From: JADCCX01 sp031373545
GTDB taxonomy: Bacteria; Pseudomonadota; Alphaproteobacteria; Rhizobiales; Beijerinckiaceae
Assembly: GCA_031373545.1 (NCBI GenBank)
Contig: JANMMT010000070.1
Span: forward strand, 1 to 16,633
Direction of reading: 5' to 3'
DNA length: 16,633 nucleotides
A program made the translations under genes and the position numbers. Every line of letters starts with the position of its first letter. Within the stretch, counting starts at the first letter, position 1. The notes under the pieces are model-generated. The model was not told the origin of the DNA. It was given only the letters and a program-made list of their open reading frames with translations, and searched no databases. Shown here one piece after another: positions 5,926-12,381 of the stretch.

Positions 5926-8214
5926 ATGGTGGGGCACGATGTGGTTGCAGCTGAGACCTTGATGCCCGATCCCCCGCCCCTTGATAATCTGTTTGACGGT
6001 GCCCTGCCTGCCGCACGCACGGTAGATGTGCTGGTGCCCGTGGCGCTCGACCGCGCCTACAGTTACCGCGTGCCACATGGCATGACACTGAGCGCGGGCG
6101 ATGTGGTGAGCGTGCCACTCAGCACCCGCGAGACACTGGCCGTGGTCTGGGATGCGGCTGCCGATGACATGCCAGGGGCCGGTGGCAATCTCAAAGCTGT
6201 GCTGACGAAGCATGACATGCCGCCGCTGCCTGCCAAACTCCGGCGCTTCATCGATTGGGTCGCGGGTTACACGCTGGCCCCGCGCGGGCTGGTGGCGCGC
6301 ATGGCCCTGCGCGATCCGGCAGAGGTTGCGCCCGAGCGCCCGCGCCTTGGGGTGCGGCTTTCCGGCGAGCCGCTGGACCGCGCAACCCCCGCCCGTGCCC
6401 GCGTGCTGGCGGCAGCGGCGGATGGCTTTGTGCTGCCGAAATCTGAACTCGCCAAACTGGCGGGTGTCTCCACCGGTGTCATCGACGGGTTGGTGGATGC
6501 GGGCGTGCTGGAGGTGACCGCGATACCGGCCACGCCCGTGGCGCTGCCACCCGACCCGGACCACGGCGATATGACGCTCAGCCCCGATCAACGCGCGGCG
6601 GCGAACCGCTTGGTGCAGGCGGTGGCCGCGCAGGCTTATTCCGTCACGCTGCTGGAGGGCGTCACGGGATCTGGCAAGACAGAGGTGTATTTCGAGGCCG
6701 TGGCGGAGGCCCTGCGCCAGAACAGGCAAGCGCTGGTGTTGATTCCCGAAATCGCGCTCACCACGGCATTTCTGCAACGCTTCGAGGATCGCTTTAGAGT
6801 GAAGCCCGCGGAATGGCATTCGGGCGTGGCTGCGACGCGCAAAAACCGCCTATGGCGCGCGGTGGCGGGGGGTAGTGCCCGCGTCGTGGTGGGCGCGCGT
6901 TCGGCGCTGTTTCTGCCGTTTCAGAATCTGGGCCTCATCGTCATTGATGAGGAGCACGAGCAAACCTACAAGCAAGAGGACGGCGTGCATTACCACGCCC
7001 GCGACATGGCCGTGGTGCGCGGGCGCATCGAGCAGGCGGCGGTCATTCTCGCCTCCGCCACGCCTTCGGTGGAAACACAGGTCAACGCGACCAGCGGGCG
7101 CTACGCCCATGTCACGCTGCCCAGCCGCCACGGCGGGCGGCGCATGCCCTCGCTTGCGGCCATCGACCTGCGCCAGCACCCGCCCGGACATGGGCGCTGG
7201 ATTTCCGCGCCGCTGCGCCGGGCCGTGGACGAGACGCTGGACGCTGGCCATCAGACGCTGCTGTTCCTCAACCGGCGTGGCTATGCGCCGCTCACCGTCT
7301 GCAACACCTGCGGCCACCGCTGGCAATGTCAGCATTGCAGCGCCTGGCTGGTGGAACACCGCTTTCGTCGCGCACTGGTGTGCCACCACTGCGGCCATAC
7401 GGAACGCGCACCGACGCGCTGCATCAGTTGTGGAACCGAGGGAAGCCTCACCGTCTGCGGGCCCGGTGTGGAGCGCCTGGCAGAGGAGGCCGCGCATCTC
7501 TTTCCCGGCCGGCGCATGATCACGCTGTCCTCGGATTTTCCCGGCGGCACGGAGCGCCTGCGCCGCGAGTTGCAGGCCATCGCAGACGGCGAGTTCGACA
7601 TCATCATCGGCACGCAGCTTGTGGCGAAGGGCCATAACTTTCCAGGCCTTGCGCTGGTGGGGGTGGTGGACGCCGATGTGGGCCTCACCAGCGGCGATCC
7701 GCGCGCGGCGGAGCGCACGTTTCAACTGCTCCAGCAGGTGACAGGCCGCGCAGGCCGGGGCGATACGCCGGGGCGCGGGCTGATCCAGACCCATGACCCC
7801 ACGCATCCCGTCATGCGCGCCATCCTGTCGGGTGACGCCAAGCGTTTTTACGCCGAGGAAATCCGCATTCGTGAGGCAGCAAGCCTGCCCCCATTCGGGC
7901 GGTTGGCCGCCATGGTTGTAGCGGCCGCGGACAAGACCGTGGCCGAGCAACACGCGCGCGATCTCGCCCGCACGGGGCTGCATCTGCTCGCCGCCCCCGA
8001 TGCGGGTGCCCAGCGCTGGGAAGGCATTGCCCTGCTTGGCCCCGCCGAGGCGCCACTGGCGCTGATCCGCGGTCGCTACCGCTTTCGCTTGCTAATCAAG
8101 GGGCCGCGCGCTGCCGATGTGCAGGGTTATATCCGCGCTTTGCTCGCCAACGGGCCCAAGCTGCGCGGCAGCACCCGCGTGGGCGTGGATATCGACCCGG
8201 TGAGTTTTCTGTGA
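5926..8214 (+). CDS. priA: Primosomal protein N', replication restart helicase PriA
   Basis: Superfamily 2 3'-5' DNA helicase that recognises stalled forks and reloads the replicative helicase. About 762 residues from the ATG at 5926, slightly longer than the E. coli protein (732). The N-terminal 3' DNA-binding domain (about 30-110) includes DVLVPVALDRAYSYRVP. Walker A GVTGSGKT is at about 245-252 and the DEEH box (VIDEEHEQTYKQEDGVHYHARD) starts near 341. Paired zinc-binding cysteines CNTC, CQHC, CHHC and CISC lie between about 459 and 510. Motifs GTQLVAKGHNFPGL and QQVTGRAGRGDTPGRG complete the helicase C-lobe. An ATG at 5962 (MPDPPPLDNLF) is an alternative start; neither has a good Shine-Dalgarno. 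The stop is only 4 bases from the convergent ccrM stop. Confidence 0.96.
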   Translation: MVGHDVVAAETLMPDPPPLDNLFDGALPAARTVDVLVPVALDRAYSYRVPHGMTLSAGDVVSVPLSTRETLAVVWDAAADDMPGAGGNLKAVLTKHDMPPLPAKLRRFIDWVAGYTLAPRGLVARMALRDPAEVAPERPRLGVRLSGEPLDRATPARARVLAAAADGFVLPKSELAKLAGVSTGVIDGLVDAGVLEVTAIPATPVALPPDPDHGDMTLSPDQRAAANRLVQAVAAQAYSVTLLEGVTGSGKTEVYFEAVAEALRQNRQALVLIPEIALTTAFLQRFEDRFRVKPAEWHSGVAATRKNRLWRAVAGGSARVVVGARSALFLPFQNLGLIVIDEEHEQTYKQEDGVHYHARDMAVVRGRIEQAAVILASATPSVETQVNATSGRYAHVTLPSRHGGRRMPSLAAIDLRQHPPGHGRWISAPLRRAVDETLDAGHQTLLFLNRRGYAPLTVCNTCGHRWQCQHCSAWLVEHRFRRALVCHHCGHTERAPTRCISCGTEGSLTVCGPGVERLAEEAAHLFPGRRMITLSSDFPGGTERLRRELQAIADGEFDIIIGTQLVAKGHNFPGLALVGVVDADVGLTSGDPRAAERTFQLLQQVTGRAGRGDTPGRGLIQTHDPTHPVMRAILSGDAKRFYAEEIRIREAASLPPFGRLAAMVVAAADKTVAEQHARDLARTGLHLLAAPDAGAQRWEGIALLGPAEAPLALIRGRYRFRLLIKGPRAADVQGYIRALLANGPKLRGSTRVGVDIDPVSFL

Positions 8215-8218
8215 GGGC

Positions 8219-9406
8219 CTAAGCCGCATCCCGCAGCGTCGCGCGGTAGGCTGTGCGCAACGTGTCGATGGGCTGACGCTGGCCGTCCAATTCCCTGTGC
8301 CAGAAGGTCCAGCCATTGCAGGCGGGCAGGCCCTGCACCAAGGCGCCGATCTTGTGGATCGATCCCACGATGCCATTGGCGAGCAGCGTGCCGTCTGGGC
8401 GCACAACCGCGCTGTGGCGGCCCTTGGAGTCGGTCAGCACGCACCCAGGTGCCAGCACGCCGGTTTCGAGCATGACAGAGAAGGCGACACGCGGCTCTTC
8501 GCGCTTGGTGGCCGGGGCCAGCAGCAGTTCGGACGGGGTGGGCACCACCGCTGCAATGCGGGCTTCCGCCAGCCTGGCATAGACCGGATCGCGCTCCAGA
8601 CCGATGAAATGCCGCCCCAGCTTTTTGGCCACCGCACCCGTGGTGCCCGTGCCGAAAAAGGGATCGAGCACCACATCGCCGGGGTTGGAGGCGGACATCA
8701 GCACGCGCGCCAGCAGCGACTCGGGCTTTTGCGTGGGATGTGCCTTGGCACCCTCGCCATCCTTCAGGCGCTCCGCGCCCGTGCACAGCGGCAGGAACCA
8801 ATCCGAGCGCACCTGGCAATCCTCATTGCCGGCTTTGAGTGCCTCGTAATTGAAGGTGTAGCTTTTGGCCTTGGCGTCGCGGCTGGCCCAGATCAGGGTT
8901 TCATGGGCATTGGTGAAGCGCCGCCCGCGAAAATTCGGCATGGGATTGGCCTTGCGCCAGATGATGTCATTGAGCACCCAGAAGCCCAGATCCTGCAGCA
9001 CCGTGCCGACACGGAAGATGTTGTGGTAGCTGCCGATGACGAAGAGCGTGCCGTTGGGTTTCAGCACGCGGCGGCACTCGGTCAGCCAATCGCGGGTGAA
9101 CGCATCATAGACGGCGAAGGATTCAAACTGGTCCCAGGCATCATCCACAGCGTCAACCACGGAGTGGTCGGGCCGGGTGAGCTGCCCCGCGAGTTGGAGA
9201 TTGTAGGGCGGATCGGCAAAGACGAGATCGACGGAGGCGGAGGGCAGCGCGCGCAGGTTTTCTACGCAATCGCCGAGCAGCACACGGTCGATCACCGCGT
9301 CCAGCGCAGTCGGCGAGGTATGAGGACGGGTCCGATCCGACCTCCCGGTACGCAAAACCTGAATCCGGGAGGTCGGGTCGTTGGACCCTGTAAACGCGAC
9401 AGACAT
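8219..9406 (-). CDS. ccrM: Cell-cycle DNA adenine-N6 methyltransferase CcrM (GANTC)
   Basis: Solitary beta-class methyltransferase that methylates adenine in GANTC and couples transcription to chromosome replication in alphaproteobacteria. 395 residues from the ATG at 9406. The catalytic motif DPPYNLQL is at 65-72, followed by DAVDDAWDQFESF and GSYHNIFRVG. RRFTNAHETLIWAS and KAHPTQKPESLL follow, then the AdoMet motif DPFFGTGTTGAVAKKLGR at about 248-265. The C-terminal CcrM-specific region carries GSIHKIGALVQGLPACNGWTFWH. No restriction endonuclease is nearby, fitting an orphan regulator. An in-frame GTG at 9295 would give 358 residues, the length of Caulobacter CcrM. The 37 extra N-terminal residues contain a 15-bp inverted repeat and may not be translated. 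It follows rnhB on the same strand after 76 bases. Confidence 0.96.
   Translation of the reverse strand: MSVAFTGSNDPTSRIQVLRTGRSDRTRPHTSPTALDAVIDRVLLGDCVENLRALPSASVDLVFADPPYNLQLAGQLTRPDHSVVDAVDDAWDQFESFAVYDAFTRDWLTECRRVLKPNGTLFVIGSYHNIFRVGTVLQDLGFWVLNDIIWRKANPMPNFRGRRFTNAHETLIWASRDAKAKSYTFNYEALKAGNEDCQVRSDWFLPLCTGAERLKDGEGAKAHPTQKPESLLARVLMSASNPGDVVLDPFFGTGTTGAVAKKLGRHFIGLERDPVYARLAEARIAAVVPTPSELLLAPATKREEPRVAFSVMLETGVLAPGCVLTDSKGRHSAVVRPDGTLLANGIVGSIHKIGALVQGLPACNGWTFWHRELDGQRQPIDTLRTAYRATLRDAA
9334..9379. repeat. 15-bp inverted repeat in the ccrM 5' region
   Basis: GATCCGACCTCCCGG (9334-9348) and CCGGGAGGTCGGGTC (9365-9379) are complementary over 14 of 15 bases, with the central 12 perfect, across a 16-base spacer. 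In the ccrM message this is a strong GC-rich hairpin beginning 27 bases after the ATG at 9406 and ending about 38 bases before the alternative GTG at 9295. A GANTC site (GAATC, 9361-9365) lies at the edge of the right arm. Confidence 0.9.
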
Positions 9407-9428
9407 GAACACGCACCAGTTACGCAAC
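9407..9428 (-). promoter_or_regulatory. ccrM leader element, shared with ftsK
   Basis: On the coding strand it reads GTTGCGTAACTG then GTGCGTGTTC, directly abutting the ATG at 9406. It matches the block before ftsK (3471-3491) apart from one substitution and one extra G. It leaves no room for a Shine-Dalgarno. The rest of the 76-base gap to rnhB may hold a ccrM promoter, but I see no convincing -35/-10 pair. Confidence 0.45.
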
Positions 9429-9482
9429 GTACGACACGGTTATGCGCCCGGCAGGGTGAAGGTCAGGTTTAGACGGCGAAAC

Positions 9483-10046
9483 TCAAGGTGTGCCGTTTCT
9501 GAACGGTGCGTAGCTCAGGCGGTGGTGCGCACTCGGCCCATGCATTGGGATCGCCGCCCGGTGCTGCGCCGTGGGATAGCCTTTGTGAGTGGCAAAGCCA
9601 TAGACCGGATAAAGCCCATCCAGCCGCATCATCAGACGGTCGCGCATCACCTTGGCGATGATGGAGGCCGCACCGATGGCGGGGTCCAGCCCATCCCCGC
9701 CTATGATGGCCCGCCCCGGGCAGGGCAGGCCGGGCGGCACGTCGCGCCCATCCACCAGCACAAGATCGGGTGCGACGCTGAGGCCCAGCACAGCGCGGCG
9801 CATGGCGGCGAGTGTGGCGCCGCGAATGTTGAGGCGATCGATCTCGGCAGGCGGCGCGAAAGAAAAGGCCACGGCATGAGCCTCTGCGAGGATCAGCGCA
9901 AACAACTGCGCGCGCGCGGCGGCGCTGAGCTTCTTGGAATCAGTGATGCCGGGCGGAATCCGCGCGGGGTCGAGAATAACGGCCGCCGCCGCCACAGGTC
10001 CAGCCAGAGGGCCGCGCCCGGCTTCATCGACTCCCGCGATCAACAT
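9483..10046 (-). CDS. rnhB: Ribonuclease HII
   Basis: Endonuclease that cuts the RNA strand of RNA-DNA hybrids and single ribonucleotides embedded in DNA. 187 residues from the ATG at 10046, which is preceded by a GGAAGGGA Shine-Dalgarno about 11 bases upstream. The N-terminus LIAGVDEAGRGPLAGPV carries active-site D7 and E8. D99 (LVDGRD) and D118 (IIGGDGLD) complete the DEDD set, followed by ASIIAKVMRDRLM and ATHKGYPTAQH. The frame runs further upstream without homology, so the longer start is rejected. The rnhB-ccrM order is a common alphaproteobacterial arrangement. It is divergent from the gene at 10130 across 83 bases. Confidence 0.96.
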   Translation of the reverse strand: MLIAGVDEAGRGPLAGPVAAAAVILDPARIPPGITDSKKLSAAARAQLFALILAEAHAVAFSFAPPAEIDRLNIRGATLAAMRRAVLGLSVAPDLVLVDGRDVPPGLPCPGRAIIGGDGLDPAIGAASIIAKVMRDRLMMRLDGLYPVYGFATHKGYPTAQHRAAIPMHGPSAHHRLSYAPFRNGTP

Positions 10047-10129
10047 GGTATGTCTGTCCCTTCCAAACCTGGAATTCGGGGAAAAGGCGGCTGGCCATCC
10101 CACCGCAAGCCGCATCGGGAGCTTAGCCC

Positions 10130-10705
10130 ATGAGTGATGCCACGTCTCAACCGGATCAAGCGGTCCCAGCCTCCACACGGCCTGCGCAACAGCTTTTGCC
10201 CCGGCTGAAAACGCCTTTCGTCGCAGAGGCGGACGCCGCAGTCATGCCTGGCAGCCAACCGGGCGCGATCAACGGTGCGGATGCACGGCACAACCCGATG
10301 TTCGCCAAACTGGTGGAACGGGAGGATGATACGATCGGCCTGCTGGCCTATGCGCTCTACAAGCAGACCAAGCGCGATTGGCTTATCGCCTTTCAGCAGG
10401 CGCATGGACGCATCCCGACCGAGGGCGAAGCGAGCGCCTTCATCACGGGCGAACAACTGCCCCGCCGCATGCAGACCTATCGGCAACTGGCACGCCAGCA
10501 GCTGGACGGTGGCCATGAGCCTTCCTCATCCGAGCCTTCCTCATCCGGGCCTTCTTCACCCTTGCCCAACGTCGCACCGCCTGTTGCAAAGGTCCCTTCT
10601 TTTGCGCTGAACAAGGCCACGTTGCGCTATCTCGCGATCATGACAGGGCTGGTGGTGGGCATGGCCATTGTTTTCAGGATTGTGGCGGGCTGGCTGTTCC
10701 GTTGA
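10130..10705 (+). CDS. Uncharacterised protein with predicted C-terminal membrane anchor
   Basis: 191 residues; I do not recognise a named family. Three parts are visible. A Pro/Gln-rich N-terminal tail covers 1-55. A compact, charged, probably helical domain at about 57-122 (FAKLVEREDDTIGLLAYALYK, then KRDWLIAFQQAHGRIPT) resembles a motif I recall from other alphaproteobacterial hypothetical proteins. A low-complexity Ser/Pro linker at 131-152 leads to one hydrophobic helix at about 166-188 ending in WLFR. No signal peptide is seen, so the topology would be tail-anchored with the N-terminal domain in the cytoplasm. The linker comes from a 15-base tandem repeat. GGGAG lies about 9 bases before the ATG. 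The last 32 bases overlap the 3' end of the convergent dehydrogenase gene. Function unknown; the position beside rnhB-ccrM gives no firm clue. Confidence 0.8.
   Translation: MSDATSQPDQAVPASTRPAQQLLPRLKTPFVAEADAAVMPGSQPGAINGADARHNPMFAKLVEREDDTIGLLAYALYKQTKRDWLIAFQQAHGRIPTEGEASAFITGEQLPRRMQTYRQLARQQLDGGHEPSSSEPSSSGPSSPLPNVAPPVAKVPSFALNKATLRYLAIMTGLVVGMAIVFRIVAGWLFR
10520..10564 (+). repeat. 15-bp tandem repeat encoding PSSSx pentapeptides
   Basis: Three in-frame units: CCTTCCTCATCCGAG, CCTTCCTCATCCGGG and a diverged CCTTCTTCACCCTTG, encoding PSSSE, PSSSG and PSSPL. The unit is a multiple of three, so copy-number change would alter linker length without a frameshift. Confidence 0.85.
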
Positions 10706-11633
10706 GCCTGTCGAAGACGAGGGCCGCTGCGGCCAGATCTTCCAGCGCCGTGCCCACGGATTTGAACAGGGTGATGTCGCCGGGTTGGCGTGCGAATGTC
10801 ACGGTTTCGCGGGTCAGATCGAACAGATCGGCCTGGATGTCCTGCGCCTGAAGCACGCCGGACGCCAGCGGCTGCACGATGTCGCCGCCCTCCTTCATCG
10901 CCCCGTCGCGCGTGTCGACAAAGACCTTGGCCCGTTGCACGGCCTCGTCATCGCTTTCACGCATGGCAGGCGTGTAGGCTCCGACCAGATCGAGATGCGC
11001 GCCGGGCTTGAGCCATGCACCCTTGATCAAAGGTGTGGATGACAGCGTGGCGGTGGAGACGATATCCGCTGCGCGTGCAGCCGCCTCCAGATCAGGCGCC
11101 ACCTCGACGCTGAAAGGCTCAGCGCCCATCTGCATCACCAACGCCTGCGCACGGGCAGGCGTATGGTTCCAGATCAGCACGCGGCGCAGCGGGCGCACAC
11201 TGGCATGGGCGCGGATGAGAAAGGGTGCCAGCGCACCCGCCCCCACCATCAGCAGGGTCTGCGCCTGCGGATGCGCCAGATAACCCGCCGCAAGTGCGGA
11301 GGCTGCCGCCGTGCGCCACTGGGTCAGCCGCCCACCATCCATCACGGCGTGCGTCTCTCCCGTTTCCGCCGACATAAGGAGGTAGGTTCCGTGCACCGCA
11401 GGCAGCCCGCGCGCGCCATTGCCAGGAAACACGTTCACGACCTTGACGCCCAGCGCCGTTTCATCCCACGCCGGCATGAGCAGGCATGTGGCGTGCGCGC
11501 CGCCGGGCTGCGGAATGCTGTGATGATGACGAAGCGGCACGGTGGTGTCACCGGCGAAGGCGCGCCGCAAGGCAGCGATCAGACTCGGAAAATCCATGAC
11601 GGCATCGATCTGTGCCGCATCGATCATGCGCAT
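10674..11633 (-). CDS. Ornithine cyclodeaminase/mu-crystallin family NAD(P)-dependent enzyme
   Basis: 319 residues, typical of the OCD/mu-crystallin family, which includes ornithine cyclodeaminase, alanine dehydrogenases and delta1-pyrroline-2-carboxylate (ketimine) reductases. Seen: VPLRHHHSIPQPGG (about 32-45), the substrate-contacting lysine region LGVKVVNVFPGN with K64, R107 in LTQWRTAAASALAAGYLA, the Rossmann nucleotide motif GAGALA at 131-136, and LFKSVGTALEDLAAA near the C-terminus. The stretch GAHLDLVGAYTPAMRE lacks the Asp that acts in Pseudomonas ornithine cyclodeaminase just after this glycine. I therefore favour an imine reductase or dehydrogenase, but the substrate cannot be read from the sequence. 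The ATG at 11633 shares one base with the lapA stop (TGATG), implying coupled translation. It is last in the sppA-ihfB-lapA row. Confidence 0.88.
   Translation of the reverse strand: MRMIDAAQIDAVMDFPSLIAALRRAFAGDTTVPLRHHHSIPQPGGAHATCLLMPAWDETALGVKVVNVFPGNGARGLPAVHGTYLLMSAETGETHAVMDGGRLTQWRTAAASALAAGYLAHPQAQTLLMVGAGALAPFLIRAHASVRPLRRVLIWNHTPARAQALVMQMGAEPFSVEVAPDLEAAARAADIVSTATLSSTPLIKGAWLKPGAHLDLVGAYTPAMRESDDEAVQRAKVFVDTRDGAMKEGGDIVQPLASGVLQAQDIQADLFDLTRETVTFARQPGDITLFKSVGTALEDLAAAALVFDRLNGTASPPQS
10701..10718 (+). repeat. GTTGAGCCTGTCGAAGAC repeat-like segment
   Basis: This 18-mer resembles a sequence (GAGCCTGTCGAAG and its reverse complement CTTCGACAGGCTC) that I recall as dispersed in many proteobacterial genomes, often as half of an inverted repeat. 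Here only one half is present. It spans the stop of the 10130 gene and lies inside the 3' end of the OCD-family gene. Recognition is from memory. Confidence 0.3.
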
Positions 11634-11968
11634 CAGCGCGCTTTCAAGAGCGGCAAGGCCAGATCCGGCGCAGGTTGCATGGATTTCAGCCGCTCGGCTT
11701 CCGCCCTCAATCGTTCCGCTTCATTGCGATACCGCCGCTCTGCGCTGCGGTGGCTGCTTTGCGCCAGCCAGGTGGCCATGCCGCCGATCACGGCCCCGGT
11801 CATCAGGGCAGCAAACAGGGCCACGAATAGCGGCAGGGACAGGCTGAGTTCGCCGCCCAGTTGCGCAGGCCAGTAGACGAGCTTGACCATGCCCCGGTTG
11901 ATGACCGCCAGGCCGATGATCACGATGGCCACAGGCACGATGACGATGAGCTTGAGGAGGCGAAGCAT
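11633..11968 (-). CDS. lapA: LapA domain membrane protein (DUF1049)
   Basis: Small inner-membrane protein of the lipopolysaccharide assembly protein A domain family; E. coli LapA works with LapB to tune LPS synthesis. 111 residues. Two hydrophobic helices are at about 4-23 and 45-68, with the INRGMVKLVYWP loop between them typical of the domain. They are followed by a charged coiled-coil-like tail (ERRYRNEAERLRAEAERLK) at about 77-95. The ATG at 11968 lies 15 bases after the ihfB stop, and its stop overlaps the next ATG. Placement after ihfB is conserved in alphaproteobacteria. A role in LPS control is inferred from the family. Confidence 0.85.
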   Translation of the reverse strand: MLRLLKLIVIVPVAIVIIGLAVINRGMVKLVYWPAQLGGELSLSLPLFVALFAALMTGAVIGGMATWLAQSSHRSAERRYRNEAERLRAEAERLKSMQPAPDLALPLLKAR

Positions 11969-11983
11969 GGTGCGTTTCGCCCC

Positions 11984-12307
11984 TTACGCTTTGCTTGCAG
12001 TTCTGGTCGCTGCCATTTTGGGCGCGTCGCTCTTGTTGAGCCTCAGACGCAGTTCCTTGCCCGTCTTGAAGGCCGGCGCATTCTTGGATTGCACCTCGAC
12101 CTGCTCACCGGTGCGCGGGTTGCGGCCCGTGCGGGCGCGGCGCTGCTTGGTGGCGAAGGTGCCAAAACCGCGCAATTCAACCCGGTCACCATCGCGCAGA
12201 GCGGCCGTGATCGTGTCGAAGATCGTGTTCACAATGGTTTCCACATCGCGGTTGTACAAATGCGGGTTCTTTTCCGCGACCTTGAGCACCAGTTCGGATT
12301 TGATCAT
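11984..12307 (-). CDS. ihfB: Integration host factor subunit beta
   Basis: DNA-bending nucleoid protein that pairs with IHF-alpha and kinks DNA at specific sites in replication, recombination and transcription. 107 residues. The HU/IHF fold runs MIKSELVLKVAEKNPHL, then the RVELRGFGTF core and the beta-arm signature RARTGRNPRTGE (about 57-68), with P64 as the DNA-intercalating proline. The C-terminus has a short Lys/Ala/Thr-rich extension (about 92-107) beyond the compact fold. The ATG at 12307 is preceded by GGAGGG at 4 bases. It is upstream of lapA and downstream of sppA, a conserved order. Confidence 0.95.
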   Translation of the reverse strand: MIKSELVLKVAEKNPHLYNRDVETIVNTIFDTITAALRDGDRVELRGFGTFATKQRRARTGRNPRTGEQVEVQSKNAPAFKTGKELRLRLNKSDAPKMAATRTASKA

Positions 12308-12381
12308 GGGGCCCTCCAGCCTGCTGGGCGTGACGGGTGCCGGTCACCTGGCATGCGGCACTCTAGAATCTTGATTTGGTT

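Noticed and set aside
6850..7983. 377-codon minus-strand frame
   Set aside because: It is antisense to the PriA helicase domain.
8219..9406. Restriction-modification system
   Set aside because: The methyltransferase is clearly CcrM and no endonuclease gene is adjacent; it is a solitary cell-cycle enzyme.
8297..9472. 391-codon plus-strand frame
   Set aside because: It is antisense to ccrM and has no domain or codon-use support.
12335..12358. GTGAC/GTCAC dyad between sppA and ihfB as a terminator
   Set aside because: Only a 5-bp stem with an internal mismatch and no T-tract; too weak to support.
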